Origin: Clostridiaceae bacterium OM02-2AC
GTDB lineage: Bacteria > Bacillota_I > Bacilli_A > Erysipelotrichales > Erysipelotrichaceae
Direction of reading: 5' to 3'
Length of the DNA: 64,000 nt
NCBI GenBank assembly: GCA_003481775.1
Contig: QULU01000008.1
Span: forward strand, 52,242-116,241
Position 1 is the stretch's first letter; each line of letters opens with the position of its first letter. Shown here one piece after another: positions 36,331-45,430 of this stretch. The notes under the pieces are model-generated. The model was not told the origin of the DNA and ran no database searches. It was given only the letters and a program-made list of their open reading frames with translations. Made by a program: the position numbers and the translations under genes.

Positions 36331-37605
36331 TTAATTTTGTATCATCAGCTTTATGATTTCATCATCTGTTTCCTTCATACCATCTCTTGCCAGCTGACCA
36401 ACCCCCATGATGGTTTCCTCAATATCGCGGCAAACAATTCCCTCTCCACGATAAAACTGCTTCCCCTTTTGATACATCATGCAGCCCATGATCCCGGCAT
36501 CAACCGCAGTTGATATTTTTGCTGCACAGGAGGGCTTGGCTCCATCACAGATCATTCCTGATGTTATCGCGAGTGCATTGACGATGGCATGGCAGATATG
36601 ATCATAGTCTCCTCCCAGCAGATACGCGATTCCTGCTCCGGCTCCAGCACCCGCACTGACCGCACCGCAATAGGCGGAAAGGCGCCCGATATACTTTTTC
36701 TGATACAGTGTGGAGAGATTGGAAATCAGCAGTGCCCGGTACAGCTGCTCCTTGCTGGAATGAAGCTCCCTTGCATAGGCGATCACCGGTAGGGAGCAGG
36801 TCATCCCCTGATTTCCGCTTCCGCTGTTGATAATCACAGGCAGCTCACAGCCGCTCATTCTGGCATCACTTCCAGCCGCAGCCAGCGCACGCGCACGAAT
36901 CTGTACACTGTCTCCATAGGTAGAGAGCAGCACAGAACCGATATTGGCTCCATAGGAATGGGCAAGTCCCTCTTCCGCTATTGCGGTATTGCATTGTATC
37001 TGGCGCTCCAGCACCGCCTGTACATCCGCAAGATCCGCTATTTGTGCAAATTCATAGATTCCCTGCATGGAAAACTGCATGGCATCCAACAGCTCCTGTG
37101 TATTCCTGTTCTCTGTCTTGTCCAGCACACACACTCCATCCTCTTCAATACGGACGATATTGGAATGCTCGTTCTGGATACATACCAGAACCGTATGCAA
37201 ATCCCCCGTAACTTTGACACCAACCTGCAAAGCACAGCTGCACTGCTCATGATGCACATACATCGCTGTCTTTTCAAGAAATGCTTCCATTTGTACAATC
37301 TGTTCTGCTTGAACATGTGAAATAACCTCCAGACCAAGGGAAGGATCTCCGGCGATAATACCGATAGCGGCCGCACTTTGTATTCCCTTGCGCCCTCCGG
37401 TATTGGGCACTGTAACACTTTTCACATTTTTGATAATATTTCCACTGGCATAAATATCCACCTGTTTTATTTCTTCCTTCAGACGTGCAGCTGCCTGGGC
37501 TGCCGCATAGGCAATCGCAATCGGCTCCGTACACCCCATAGCCGGAACGAGCTCTTTTTTCAGCAGTGCCACATATCCTCGATACTGCGCATCCTGTTTT
37601 TTCAT
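36331..37605 (-). CDS. cyuA: L-cysteine desulfidase / serine dehydratase-alpha family (UPF0597)
   Basis: The protein has 424 residues. Hallmarks of the CyuA/YhaM (UPF0597) family are MGCTEPIAIAYAAA at residue 23, VPNTGGRKG, INSGSGNQGM, LSAYCGAVSAG and MICDGAKPSCAAK. The conserved Cys residues fit an oxygen-sensitive iron-sulfur cluster. Members convert L-cysteine to pyruvate, ammonia and sulfide under anaerobic conditions; serine or another amino acid cannot be excluded. A divergent LysR gene 122 bases away is the likely regulator. Confidence 0.85.
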   Translation of the reverse strand: MKKQDAQYRGYVALLKKELVPAMGCTEPIAIAYAAAQAAARLKEEIKQVDIYASGNIIKNVKSVTVPNTGGRKGIQSAAAIGIIAGDPSLGLEVISHVQAEQIVQMEAFLEKTAMYVHHEQCSCALQVGVKVTGDLHTVLVCIQNEHSNIVRIEEDGVCVLDKTENRNTQELLDAMQFSMQGIYEFAQIADLADVQAVLERQIQCNTAIAEEGLAHSYGANIGSVLLSTYGDSVQIRARALAAAGSDARMSGCELPVIINSGSGNQGMTCSLPVIAYARELHSSKEQLYRALLISNLSTLYQKKYIGRLSAYCGAVSAGAGAGAGIAYLLGGDYDHICHAIVNALAITSGMICDGAKPSCAAKISTAVDAGIMGCMMYQKGKQFYRGEGIVCRDIEETIMGVGQLARDGMKETDDEIIKLMIQN

Positions 37606-37651
37606 AAAATTTCTCCCTTTTCGCGTTTTGCGTTGACTTCTCTTTAAATGT

Positions 37652-37680
37652 ATTATATCATCACCATATATTTATGAAAA
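37652..37680 (-). promoter_or_regulatory. promoter of cyuA-like gene
   Basis: TTTTCA, 17 bases, TATAAT with TG one base upstream of the -10 (extended -10), about 45 bases before the start codon. The divergent region is short and AT-rich, so a LysR-type operator is probably present too, but no clear palindrome was assigned. Confidence 0.6.
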
Positions 37681-37727
37681 TTTTATATATTTTATAAGAT
37701 GATTAAATTATCTTTATGGGAGGATTT

Positions 37728-38600
37728 ATGGAACTGCGTACATTACGAACATTTCAGCGGGTAGCTCAGCTGAAGAGCTTCTCGAAGGCTGCGGCTGCAC
37801 TGGGCTATACACAGGCTGCCGTCACCATTCAGATTCAGCAGCTGGAAAAAGAGCTGCATACACGGCTGTTTGACCGCTTCGGTAAGACGATTTCACTTAC
37901 GCAGCAGGGTGATATCTTCTATGGCTATGCCTGCCGCATTATCGATGAAAGTGAAAAAGCCAAGCTGGCACTGCAGGAGGCACAGGAGCTGGAGGGGCAT
38001 CTGCGCATCGGCATGACGGAATCGCTGTGTGCTTCCTCCTTCCCGGAGCTTCTGCATGCCTTTCATACGACGTATCCGCAAATCTCTATCAGCGTGGAAA
38101 CCTCATCTCCGGAGATTTTACTGGATATGATGAATCACAACGAACTCGATATTGTATATTTTATCGACCGCAGACAGTATCATCCAGACTGGATTCGCGT
38201 CGTAGATGAACCGGAGGAAATCGTATTTGTGTGCCACCCATCCCATGCACTGACAAAACGAAAGTCGCTGATTCTCAAGGATTTATTACAGGAGGAGCTG
38301 ATTCTTACGGAGAGTGCTGCCAGCTATCGCTATGAGCTGGATCAGTATGCCTTGTCTATCAAGCAGCAGGTTCACCCGTATTTGGAAATAGGAAATACTG
38401 AATTTATCATACGGGAGCTGTTAAGCGAACCGGAGATTTCCTTTCTTCCCGCCTTCTGTGTACAGCCCTATGTGGATCAGGGACGTCTGTCCATTCTACG
38501 ACCGCGGGATTTTCAGCTGCGGGTATACCGCCAGATCGTATATCATAAAAGCAAGTGGCTCACTCCACATATGAATGCCTTTTTATCCTTTGCTTCCTAG
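37728..38600 (+). CDS. LysR-family transcriptional regulator
   Basis: The protein has 290 residues from ATG 37728. The in-frame ATG at 37716 overlaps the ribosome binding site GGGAGGA and is rejected. The N-terminal helix-turn-helix is MELRTLRTFQRVAQLKSFSK, AALGYTQAAVTIQIQQLE and RLFDR. A substrate-binding domain follows (HLRIGMTESLCAS, LDIVYFIDRR). It is divergent from the cysteine desulfidase-like gene and probably controls it in response to an amino acid. Confidence 0.92.
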   Translation: MELRTLRTFQRVAQLKSFSKAAAALGYTQAAVTIQIQQLEKELHTRLFDRFGKTISLTQQGDIFYGYACRIIDESEKAKLALQEAQELEGHLRIGMTESLCASSFPELLHAFHTTYPQISISVETSSPEILLDMMNHNELDIVYFIDRRQYHPDWIRVVDEPEEIVFVCHPSHALTKRKSLILKDLLQEELILTESAASYRYELDQYALSIKQQVHPYLEIGNTEFIIRELLSEPEISFLPAFCVQPYVDQGRLSILRPRDFQLRVYRQIVYHKSKWLTPHMNAFLSFAS

Positions 38601-38797
38601 CCTGTATTTGAAGCCGGTTTGCTGAATGTTGCGCTGCACAGCACCTTTGATCAGCCATTTTCAAAGCATGGGAAAAGATGGCATCCGCATGCTGCCGAAT
38701 CGTAGGGGATGTTGAACGTTGTATCTTCTCACCCTTTCACCGTCCAACTATATACACGCAAATAGATGGAATCACTACATTTGACATATTTTTATAC

Positions 38798-38836
38798 AAA
38801 AAATGGGAAACTATTTTCATCGCATTCCCATTTTTT
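38798..38836. terminator. bidirectional terminator
   Basis: AAAAAATGGGAA and TTCCCATTTTTT flank a 15-base loop. It separates the LysR gene from the convergent pta gene and lies 42 bases past the pta stop. Confidence 0.85.
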
Positions 38837-38878
38837 CTTTTCGTATTTATTTTAGCAGCCTTGCAGCCTCCATCTTTT

Positions 38879-39850
38879 TCAGGAGCGATTCTCTACTGCC
38901 TGGACACCGGTTATGATGCCAATGGAATAGATCGTATCCACACTTGCTCTTCGTGTCAAAATATTTACCGGCTTGCGCAAGCCCTGTAAAATCGGGCCGA
39001 ACATGGTAAAGCCGCCCAGCTCAACAGCAATCTTATAGCCGATATTTCCAGCATCGATATTTGGAAAAATCAGCGTATTCATTTCTCCTGCTATCGTAGA
39101 TTCGCTCGCCTTAACCTTTGCGACGATCGGTGAGATTGCGGCATCCACCTGTATCTCCCCATCAACAGCGAAATCCAGCGGCATTCGTTTCAGATGCTCA
39201 GCCACAACACGCACTTTATCCACGCTTGCACCGCTTCCGGAGCCAAACGTGGAATAGGATAAAATGCCTACCTTTGGCTCAATGCCAAACTGTCGTGCTG
39301 TTCTGGCACACTGCAGGGTGATCTCGACCAGCTCTGAAACGGATGGATCCACATTCAGCGTACAATCACCCATAATATAATGAACGTTATCCCGTTCCAG
39401 CAATACACAGCTGGATACAGTCCGCTCGTTCTCCGCAGTTCTGATCAGCTGTAAAGCGGGCCGCATGGTTTCCGCTGTCGTTGCGATAACACCGCCGACC
39501 AGGCCATCGATATAGCCCAGCTCCAGATACATCGTTGAAAAATAATTGATGTCCCGCAGCTTTTCCTCACAGTCTGTTCTGCTCCAGTCACCACGGCGGA
39601 TCATCAGCATGCGGGACACCATTTCCGCCTTATTTGCAAAGCTTTCTATATCAGCGATTTCCACACCGCTGATATCAACACCCATCTCCTTCGCATGCCA
39701 TAGAATTTCCTTTTTATGACCAATCAGCACCGGCAGTATAAAGCCGTTCTCGACATGCCGTATAGCCGCACGGATCACATCGGGATTGGCACCCTCAGCA
39801 AATCCGATTCTCGGGTGCTTGCCCAATAGATGATGCTCCAGATTCTTCAT
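38879..39850 (-). CDS. pta: phosphate acetyltransferase (or phosphate acyltransferase)
   Basis: The protein has 323 residues, the usual length of the short Pta class. Motifs include FAEGANPDVIRAA, DGLVGGVIATTAETMRPALQ, MGDCTLNVDP, ILSYSTFGSGSGASVDKV, VDGEIQVDAAI and NTLIFPNIDAGNIGYKIA. It interconverts acetyl-CoA and acetyl phosphate, linking pyruvate formate-lyase output to ATP synthesis through acetate kinase, which is not in this window. It is a monocistronic unit between terminators. Confidence 0.93.
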   Translation of the reverse strand: MKNLEHHLLGKHPRIGFAEGANPDVIRAAIRHVENGFILPVLIGHKKEILWHAKEMGVDISGVEIADIESFANKAEMVSRMLMIRRGDWSRTDCEEKLRDINYFSTMYLELGYIDGLVGGVIATTAETMRPALQLIRTAENERTVSSCVLLERDNVHYIMGDCTLNVDPSVSELVEITLQCARTARQFGIEPKVGILSYSTFGSGSGASVDKVRVVAEHLKRMPLDFAVDGEIQVDAAISPIVAKVKASESTIAGEMNTLIFPNIDAGNIGYKIAVELGGFTMFGPILQGLRKPVNILTRRASVDTIYSIGIITGVQAVENRS

Positions 39851-39964
39851 ATGCTTATCACACTCACCTTTCTTACACAGCTATTCTAACACTTGTGATA
39901 CCGCTTTCAAATAAAAACTTTATGAATTTTTTCACAACATATGATAACCTGACAGGTTTCCCGC

Positions 39965-39993
39965 TTGCAAGTAAGAGCCAGGTATCGTACAAT
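39965..39993 (+). promoter_or_regulatory. promoter of DsrE-family gene
   Basis: TTGCAA, 17 bases, TACAAT, 35 bases before the start codon of the gene at 40029. Confidence 0.7.
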
Positions 39994-40028
39994 GACCATA
40001 AAGATAATCAAAAGGAGGAGGTCCTCAT

Positions 40029-40379
40029 ATGAACGTGGTATTTCACATTGATGAAGAAAAACGCTGGCCGCTTGTACAGGGAAATGTAACCCATATGCTT
40101 GCATATTGCGAACAGCTGCATCAGGATTCCCATATTGAAATCGTCGTTAACGGCAGAGCAGTCCGTCAGCTGAAGGAGGAGGCCGCTGAGCAGCTGGAAT
40201 ACAAAGCGGTTTTCTGTGATTTTATGAAGCGCGGTGTAATCATAGCAGCCTGCCGCAATGCGATGAAGGGGCAGAAGCTGGAGGAACAGGAGCTTTTAAA
40301 CGGCGTATCTACCGTAGCAAGCGGTGTCGTCGAGCTGGCTGTCAAACAGCAGGAGGGATATTCCTACATCAAACCGTAA
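40029..40379 (+). CDS. DsrE/DsrF-like protein
   Basis: The protein has 116 residues; AAAGGAGGAGG precedes the ATG. It has the DsrE-like fold pattern: N-terminal strand MNVVFHID, then IEIVVNGRAVRQL, a Cys in ACRNAMKGQKL, and a final VVELAVKQQEGYSYIKP. Family members bind or relay sulfur in small homomultimers. The conserved Cys position (VIIAACRNAM) is present. The gene is alone between its own promoter and terminator, so a pathway cannot be named. Confidence 0.8.
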   Translation: MNVVFHIDEEKRWPLVQGNVTHMLAYCEQLHQDSHIEIVVNGRAVRQLKEEAAEQLEYKAVFCDFMKRGVIIAACRNAMKGQKLEEQELLNGVSTVASGVVELAVKQQEGYSYIKP

Positions 40380-40404
40380 TCCGGCACAGGTCGGATTTTT
40401 TTTT
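40379..40404 (+). terminator. terminator of DsrE gene
   Basis: ATCCG/CGGAT stem with an 8-base loop followed by T8, overlapping the stop codon by one base. Confidence 0.75.
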
Positions 40405-40407
40405 CAT

Positions 40408-40436
40408 TTGAAATAAATGGAAATTCGTACTATAAT
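40408..40436 (+). promoter_or_regulatory. promoter of PAP2 gene
   Basis: TTGAAA, 17 bases, TATAAT, directly after the preceding terminator and 27 bases before the PAP2 start. Confidence 0.75.
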
Positions 40437-40463
40437 AAATACCATTCGGAGAGGAGGATGTGC

Positions 40464-41153
40464 ATGTTAAAAAAAGCGGTGGACTGGGTCAAAGAGCATC
40501 CGTATGCGCTGTGCCTTCTTTATTTTATCCCCTATCTGCTTTACTTTGAGCTTCTGGAGGCCTTTGCGGTTCCCAGATTTATCATACATTGCCCCATCGA
40601 TGACTGGATTCCCTTTCATGAAGGCTTTGTGATTCCTTACTTTGCCTGGTTCCCCATGCTTGCAGCTTCTCTCGGGTATTTTCTATTTCATTCACGTAAG
40701 GATTTTTTGGACCTTTGCTTTATCATGTTTAGCGGTATGACAATCTGTTTGCTGATTTATACCATACTGCCCAACGGACTGCAGCTGCGTCCAACGATCG
40801 TACATGACAACCTGCTTGCACGAATAGCCGGTATGCTGTATGCCATCGACACACCAACCAATGTCTGTCCCTCCATCCATGTTTCCAGTACCGTGGCAAT
40901 CATGATCATCGTCATGCGCTACCAAACGTTTTCCCATGCGGCGCTCGTCAAGAGTCTTACCCTGGTAAGCGGAATTGCGGTGTGTCTTTCAACGGTTGTC
41001 CTGAAACAGCACTCCATCATTGATGTCGTTTTGGGAGGACTTCTGACGCTGGCTTTATATAAGGTATGCATGCAGACAAACTGGAGAAAATATCTATATA
41101 AAATCCCATATAGGAAGCTTCTATATCGAAAATCCAAGTCCCCTGACCTTTAG
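40464..41153 (+). CDS. PAP2-family membrane phosphatase
   Basis: The protein has 229 residues from ATG 40464, with GGAGAGGAGG 6 bases upstream; an ATG at 40458 overlaps that site and is rejected. About six membrane segments. PAP2 signature parts are CPSIHVSSTVAIM (His of motif 2) and KQHSIIDVVLGG (motif 3 His-Asp). The first motif is only partly recognisable around PNGLQLRP. Likely a membrane phosphatase acting on undecaprenyl pyrophosphate or another lipid phosphate; the substrate is inferred. Confidence 0.85.
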   Translation: MLKKAVDWVKEHPYALCLLYFIPYLLYFELLEAFAVPRFIIHCPIDDWIPFHEGFVIPYFAWFPMLAASLGYFLFHSRKDFLDLCFIMFSGMTICLLIYTILPNGLQLRPTIVHDNLLARIAGMLYAIDTPTNVCPSIHVSSTVAIMIIVMRYQTFSHAALVKSLTLVSGIAVCLSTVVLKQHSIIDVVLGGLLTLALYKVCMQTNWRKYLYKIPYRKLLYRKSKSPDL

Positions 41154-41160
41154 CGTACAC

Positions 41161-41189
41161 AAAAAGATGCAGACCCTCTGCATCTTTTT
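41161..41189. terminator. bidirectional terminator
   Basis: AAAAAGATGCAGA and TCTGCATCTTTTT with a 3-base loop, a perfect 13-bp stem 7 bases after the PAP2 stop. Confidence 0.9.
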
Positions 41190-41315
41190 AATCCCATGAT
41201 GATGTGAAACAAAGCAGTTACCTACGAAATCTCATAAGGGTGTGGAGTGATATTCACTCAATCCTACGTTAATTAAAAGCCCTTTCGCGATTGCTTCATG
41301 TGCAGACCATGTCTT

Positions 41316-41981
41316 TCAGGTAATGCTGGCATCATAAATTGATTGGATAGAGCTTTTCAGTAAAGCATCAAATTCCTCATCACTCTGTGTCACACAAAGC
41401 CCCTGCGATAATGCCCGGGAGAAGCTCGCAATCAGACCCGGATTTCTTGCCAGTTTTTCATTTGCTTCATCTCTTGTATATCCGCCGGATAATGCGACAA
41501 TGCGAAGAACGTGCGGGTCCTCCATCAGCTCGCTGTAAAAGTCGTCAATACTTGGAATGGTCAGCTTAAACATAATGATTTCATCTGCTGTCAGCTTCGC
41601 CAGATGCTTTTTGATTTCCGCCTTCAGCAGAACCTCGCAATCTGCCTTATCGAATGCTTTGATATCTACCTCAGGCTCCAGAATCGGAAGAATCCCCTTC
41701 TGATTCCACAGATAATCCGCGGTGTACTCCCCCTTCACCTTTCGTTCCATGGTGTTTTCAAACAGAATAGCTGCGAGGATATGCTCGCTTGTAAAGGAAG
41801 GGCACGTCATTATTCTGGTTCTCATTTCATGAACCAGATCAAACATCTCTTCATCGCTATGATATGCATCCTCTGCAATACCATACAGTCGAAGTGCTTT
41901 CGGTGTACTGCCGCCGCTTTGATCAAGCGCTGCAATAAAACCTTTGCCTGTGTGCATGCGAATACGTCTTGGATCACTCAT
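41316..41981 (-). pseudogene. fda: class I fructose-bisphosphate aldolase with internal in-frame deletion
   Basis: The reading frame has 221 residues from ATG 41981 (GGAAGGAGG upstream), against about 295 for the family. The N-terminal part (GFIAALDQSGGSTPKAL, EMFDLVHEMRTRI, ADYLW) and the C-terminal part (ILEPEVDI, MFKLTIPS, VALSGGYTRDEANEKLARN, IASFSRAL) are both well conserved. Residue 96 (YLWNQKG) jumps straight to LPILEPEVDI. The intervening roughly 70 residues, normally including the VDKGL, GVQLMKPI and FGTKMRSVI segments, are missing without loss of frame. The barrel would lack central strands, so activity is doubtful. The candidate Schiff-base Lys in FKLTIP remains. It could instead be a repurposed short protein. 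Confidence 0.75.
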
Positions 41982-42109
41982 GATGATACCTCCTTCCATC
42001 TATTGTCATCATACCACTTTATGATATAGAAAAACAGTGCTTTTGAGAATTTTCAAGATATCGGTATGCAGCCCTTCCGCTACAACTGCACCAGCTCATA
42101 AAACAGTAT

Positions 42110-42143
42110 GAAAAAGCCGGATTTTTCTGCAGCATCCGGCTTC
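42110..42143 (-). terminator. terminator of pflA
   Basis: On the minus strand GCCGGAT and ATCCGGC pair and are followed by TTTTTC, 9 bases after the pflA stop codon. Confidence 0.8.
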
Positions 42144-42151
42144 AAAATTAT

Positions 42152-42892
42152 TTATGAATCATACTGCGCTGTGTGCAGCAGCTCATTCGCATGCTCTACA
42201 AGTGCTTTGTCCGGAGGCAGGACATCCTTTAGTGCATAGGGATAGCCAAGCTCCTCCCACTTATAGGCACCCAGTGTATGATATGGTAAAATCTCAACAC
42301 GCTCCACATTGTGCAAGGTCTGTAAAAAAGCATCCAGCTTGTGAAGATCCTCATCACTGTCATTGATTCCCGGTACGAGTACATGGCGTATCCAGACAGG
42401 CTTACCGATATCAGAAAGATATCTCGCCAGATCCAGAATATTGCGATTGCTTTGGCCCGTTAGCGCACGATGCTTATCCTCATCGAAAACCTTAAGATCG
42501 AGCAGAATAAGATCGGTAACCTCCATCAGCTGCTGAAACATCGCAAAGAATTTTCCTTCTCTGGTAAATGGATTTCCTGCCGTATCTAAAACCGTATGAA
42601 TATTCTCCTTCTTCGCCTTTTGAAACAAATCCAGAAGAAAGTCAAGTTGTAGCAAAGGCTCTCCCCCGCTGACAGTGATACCGCCGGTTTTCCCCCAATA
42701 GCTGCGATAGCGCAATGCACGCTTCAGCAATGCCTCACTGTCTGTATCCGGCTCTTCGCATTTCCAGGTATCCGGATTATGGCAATATTGGCAGCGCATG
42801 GCACAGCCCTTTAGAAAAATAACAAAGCGCACCCCTGGTCCATCAACGGAACCAAAGGTTTCAATGGAATGAATTGCTCCTTTTACACTCAT
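42152..42892 (-). CDS. pflA: pyruvate formate-lyase activating enzyme (radical SAM)
   Basis: The protein has 246 residues. The radical-SAM cluster motif is CAMRCQYCHNPDTW near residue 30. Others are GSVDGPGVRFVIFLKGC, GGITVSGGEPLLQ, TAGNPFTREGKF and RHVLVPGINDSDED. It makes the glycyl radical on PflB using AdoMet, anaerobically. It lies 61 bases downstream of pflB on the same strand; an intercistronic hairpin lies between them, so it may be expressed at a lower level than pflB. Confidence 0.96.
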   Translation of the reverse strand: MSVKGAIHSIETFGSVDGPGVRFVIFLKGCAMRCQYCHNPDTWKCEEPDTDSEALLKRALRYRSYWGKTGGITVSGGEPLLQLDFLLDLFQKAKKENIHTVLDTAGNPFTREGKFFAMFQQLMEVTDLILLDLKVFDEDKHRALTGQSNRNILDLARYLSDIGKPVWIRHVLVPGINDSDEDLHKLDAFLQTLHNVERVEILPYHTLGAYKWEELGYPYALKDVLPPDKALVEHANELLHTAQYDS

Positions 42893-42912
42893 AAGATAAC
42901 CTCCGTAAATGT

Positions 42913-42941
42913 AGAAAGGCCTGTTTGTATAACAGACCTCT
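42913..42941 (-). other. intercistronic hairpin between pflB and pflA
   Basis: AAAGAGGTCTGTT and AACAGGCCTTT on the minus strand form a stem with a short loop, followed by CTAC rather than a long U run. It is probably a partial terminator or a processing/stability element that lowers pflA relative to pflB. Confidence 0.5.
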
Positions 42942-42953
42942 TTGATTTGTTAA

Positions 42954-45209
42954 TTACAGACTGGCGTGGCAGGTTCTGGAAATAACATCCAGCTGCTGTT
43001 CACGTGTCAGGTCAATAAATTTCACAGCATATCCGGAAACACGGATCGTGAAGTTTGCGTATTCCTCTTTCTCCGGGTGCTCCATAGCATCATGCAGCTT
43101 TTCAATACCGAATACATTGACATTCAGGTGGTGAGCTCCCTGATCGAAATATCCGTCCAGAACATGTACCAGATTATCGGCACGCTCATCCTCGTTGTGT
43201 CCCAATGCGTCCGGACTGATCGTCTGCGTATTGCTGATGCCGTCCAATGCATATTCATAAGGCAGCTTAGTTACAGAATTCAGGGAAGCCAGCAGACCAT
43301 TCTGCTCTGCACCATAGGAAGGATTTGCCCCCGGTGACAGTGGTTCCCCGGCCTTGCGCCCGTCTGGGAGCGCTCCGGTAGCCTTACCGTATACGACATT
43401 GGAGGTAATGGTAAGAATCGAGGTTGTCGGCTCAGAGTCACGGTAGGTATGACGCTTTTCGATTTTCTCCATAAAGGTCTTCAGCAGCCATACTGCGATG
43501 TCATCTGCACGGTCATCATCGTTTCCATAGCGAGGGAAATCACCCTCAATTTCATAATCGATCACCAGTCCGTCTTCATCACGAACTGTTTTAACCTTGG
43601 CATATTTGATTGCTGCCAGGGAATCTACAACGTGTGAGAATCCGGCAATACCGGTTGCAAAGGTTCTGCGCACATCGGTATCGATCAGCGCCATCAAGGA
43701 GCTTTCATAATAATATTTATCATGCATGTACTGAATCAGGTTCAAAATGTTGACATACAGGTCAGCAAGCCATTCCATCATGTTGTCATACTTATGCATA
43801 ACCTCATCATAATCCAGATACTCGCTTGTGATTGGGCGATATTCCGGACCAACCTGTGCCTTCGTCTTTTCATCGACTCCACCGTTGATCGCATACAGCA
43901 GACATTTCGCAAGGTTTGCACGTGCTCCGAAGAACTGCATTTCCTTGCCGGTCTGTGTAGCACTTACACAGCAGCATACCGCATAGTCATCGCCCCATAC
44001 CGGACGCATAACATCATCATTCTCATACTGAACAGAGCTTGTTTCAATCGAGATGCGCGCAGAATATGTTTTAAAGCTTTCCGGCAGATGTGAAGAATAC
44101 AGCACCGTAAGGTTCGGCTCCGGTGCCGGCCCCATATTTTCCAGTGTGTGCAGGAAACGGAAGTCAGATTTTGTAACCATGTGGCGGCCATCCATTCCCA
44201 GACCTGCCAGATCCAGTGTAGCCCATACCGGGTCACCGGAGAACAGCTGATTGTAGGAAGGAATACGTGCAAATTTCACCATACGGAACTTCATCGTCAT
44301 ATGATCGATCAGCTCCTGAGCCTCGCTCTCGGTAAGAATTCCTGCCTCCAGATCACGTTCGATATAAATATCAAGGAAGGTGGAAACACGGCCGACACTC
44401 ATCGCAGCACCGTTCTGTGTTTTGATAGCAGCCAGATAACCGAAGTACAGCCACTGAACAGCCTCCTTCGCAGTTGTTGCAGGTCCGCTGATATCAAAGC
44501 CGTAAAGTGCAGCCATCGCCTTCATACCCTTTAACGCCTTGATCTGCTCCGCTAGCTCCTCACGCTGCCGGATGATGTCATCGCTCATCACACCGCAGCC
44601 GCAATTTGCCTTATCCTTCTGTTTTTGTTCGATCAGATAATCGATACCGTACAGGGCAACCCGACGATAATCGCCAACGATCCGTCCGCGTCCATAGGTA
44701 TCCGGAAGACCGGTGACGATCTTGTTCCGTCTGGCAAGACGCATTTCCGGTGTATAGCAATCAAACACGGCATCATTGTGTGTCTTGTGATATTCGTGGA
44801 AGATTTCATGCAGCTTTTCACTTGGCTCATATCCATAGGTCGTACAAGCCTCTTCGCTCATTTTGATACCGCCGTATGGCATGAAAGCACGCTTCAGCGG
44901 CTTGTCTGTCTGCAAGCCAACGACTGCCTCCAAATCCTTTAATTCATCCTTGATGTAGCCGGGACCGTATGAGGTCAAAGAGGAAACGATTTCTGTTTCC
45001 ATATCGAGAACACCGTTCTTTGCGCGTTCTTCCTTCTGCAGCTTCTGCAGCTCTTGCCACAGCTTGTTCGTTGCTTCTGTTGGTTCAGCCAGAAAAGACT
45101 CGTCCCCATCATATGGCTTGTAGTTGTTCTGAATAAAATCCCGAACATTGATTTCCTCTTTCCAGAGGCGGCCTGTAAAGCCTTCCCATTCTTTGCGTTC
45201 ATTCATCAT
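42954..45209 (-). CDS. pflB: formate acetyltransferase (pyruvate formate-lyase)
   Basis: About 751 residues from ATG 45209 (or 45206), after AGGAGG; upstream in-frame ATGs lie within the leader. The active-site Cys pair is in [13 protein letters not shown] near residue 415. The glycyl-radical loop is RVSGYAVKF near the C-terminus. [15 protein letters not shown] and [18 protein letters not shown] fit true PFL rather than a diol dehydratase. It converts pyruvate and CoA to formate and acetyl-CoA in anaerobic glycolysis. It is transcribed from a promoter at 45392-45420 through a ZTP riboswitch. Confidence 0.96.
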   Translation of the reverse strand: MMNERKEWEGFTGRLWKEEINVRDFIQNNYKPYDGDESFLAEPTEATNKLWQELQKLQKEERAKNGVLDMETEIVSSLTSYGPGYIKDELKDLEAVVGLQTDKPLKRAFMPYGGIKMSEEACTTYGYEPSEKLHEIFHEYHKTHNDAVFDCYTPEMRLARRNKIVTGLPDTYGRGRIVGDYRRVALYGIDYLIEQKQKDKANCGCGVMSDDIIRQREELAEQIKALKGMKAMAALYGFDISGPATTAKEAVQWLYFGYLAAIKTQNGAAMSVGRVSTFLDIYIERDLEAGILTESEAQELIDHMTMKFRMVKFARIPSYNQLFSGDPVWATLDLAGLGMDGRHMVTKSDFRFLHTLENMGPAPEPNLTVLYSSHLPESFKTYSARISIETSSVQYENDDVMRPVWGDDYAVCCCVSATQTGKEMQFFGARANLAKCLLYAINGGVDEKTKAQVGPEYRPITSEYLDYDEVMHKYDNMMEWLADLYVNILNLIQYMHDKYYYESSLMALIDTDVRRTFATGIAGFSHVVDSLAAIKYAKVKTVRDEDGLVIDYEIEGDFPRYGNDDDRADDIAVWLLKTFMEKIEKRHTYRDSEPTTSILTITSNVVYGKATGALPDGRKAGEPLSPGANPSYGAEQNGLLASLNSVTKLPYEYALDGISNTQTISPDALGHNEDERADNLVHVLDGYFDQGAHHLNVNVFGIEKLHDAMEHPEKEEYANFTIRVSGYAVKFIDLTREQQLDVISRTCHASL

Positions 45210-45284
45210 AAATCCTGCGTCCTCCTGTTTCATTCTGTTATGAAATGGTTTCGTAAGATAAATCATATGACTGATTCATCCACA

Positions 45285-45390
45285 AGAAAAGAGCCGACAG
45301 TTGTCCCGAGCTCTTCTGCCCAGACGGTCGGCTCCTATACATTATACTCCCTGTGGTCAATTCCACTTCCGTCAGTCATATAACTGACTA
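45285..45390 (-). promoter_or_regulatory. ZTP (pfl-motif) riboswitch with terminator
   Basis: On the minus strand the leader begins with a GACUGACGGAAGUGG segment, then GACCAC and AGGGAG. After a linker follows GCCGACCGUCUGGGCA, the conserved two-part core of the pfl motif/ZTP aptamer (about 45318-45390). Downstream, GUCGGCUC followed by UUUUCUU can pair with GAGCCGAC inside the aptamer (45291-45298 with 45327-45334) and make an intrinsic terminator. Aptamer folding with ZTP/ZMP would prevent this, giving an ON switch. ZTP accumulates when 10-formyl-THF is short, and PFL supplies formate for that pathway. Assigned from remembered consensus, not by a covariance search. Confidence 0.8.
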
Positions 45391-45391
45391 A

Positions 45392-45420
45392 ACTGTATCA
45401 TTTTTTTAGCCGAACGTCAA
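45392..45420 (-). promoter_or_regulatory. promoter of pflB leader
   Basis: TTGACG, 17 bases, TACAGT with a TG one base before the -10. Transcription would start about 7 bases later, exactly at the beginning of the riboswitch. Confidence 0.75.
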
Positions 45421-45430
45421 TAGGCTTGCA

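Noticed and set aside
45285..45390. pflB leader first considered as a T-box or a plain attenuator.
   Set aside because: No T-box core sequence or specifier arrangement; the GACUGACGG and CCGUCUGGGCA parts fit the ZTP aptamer instead.
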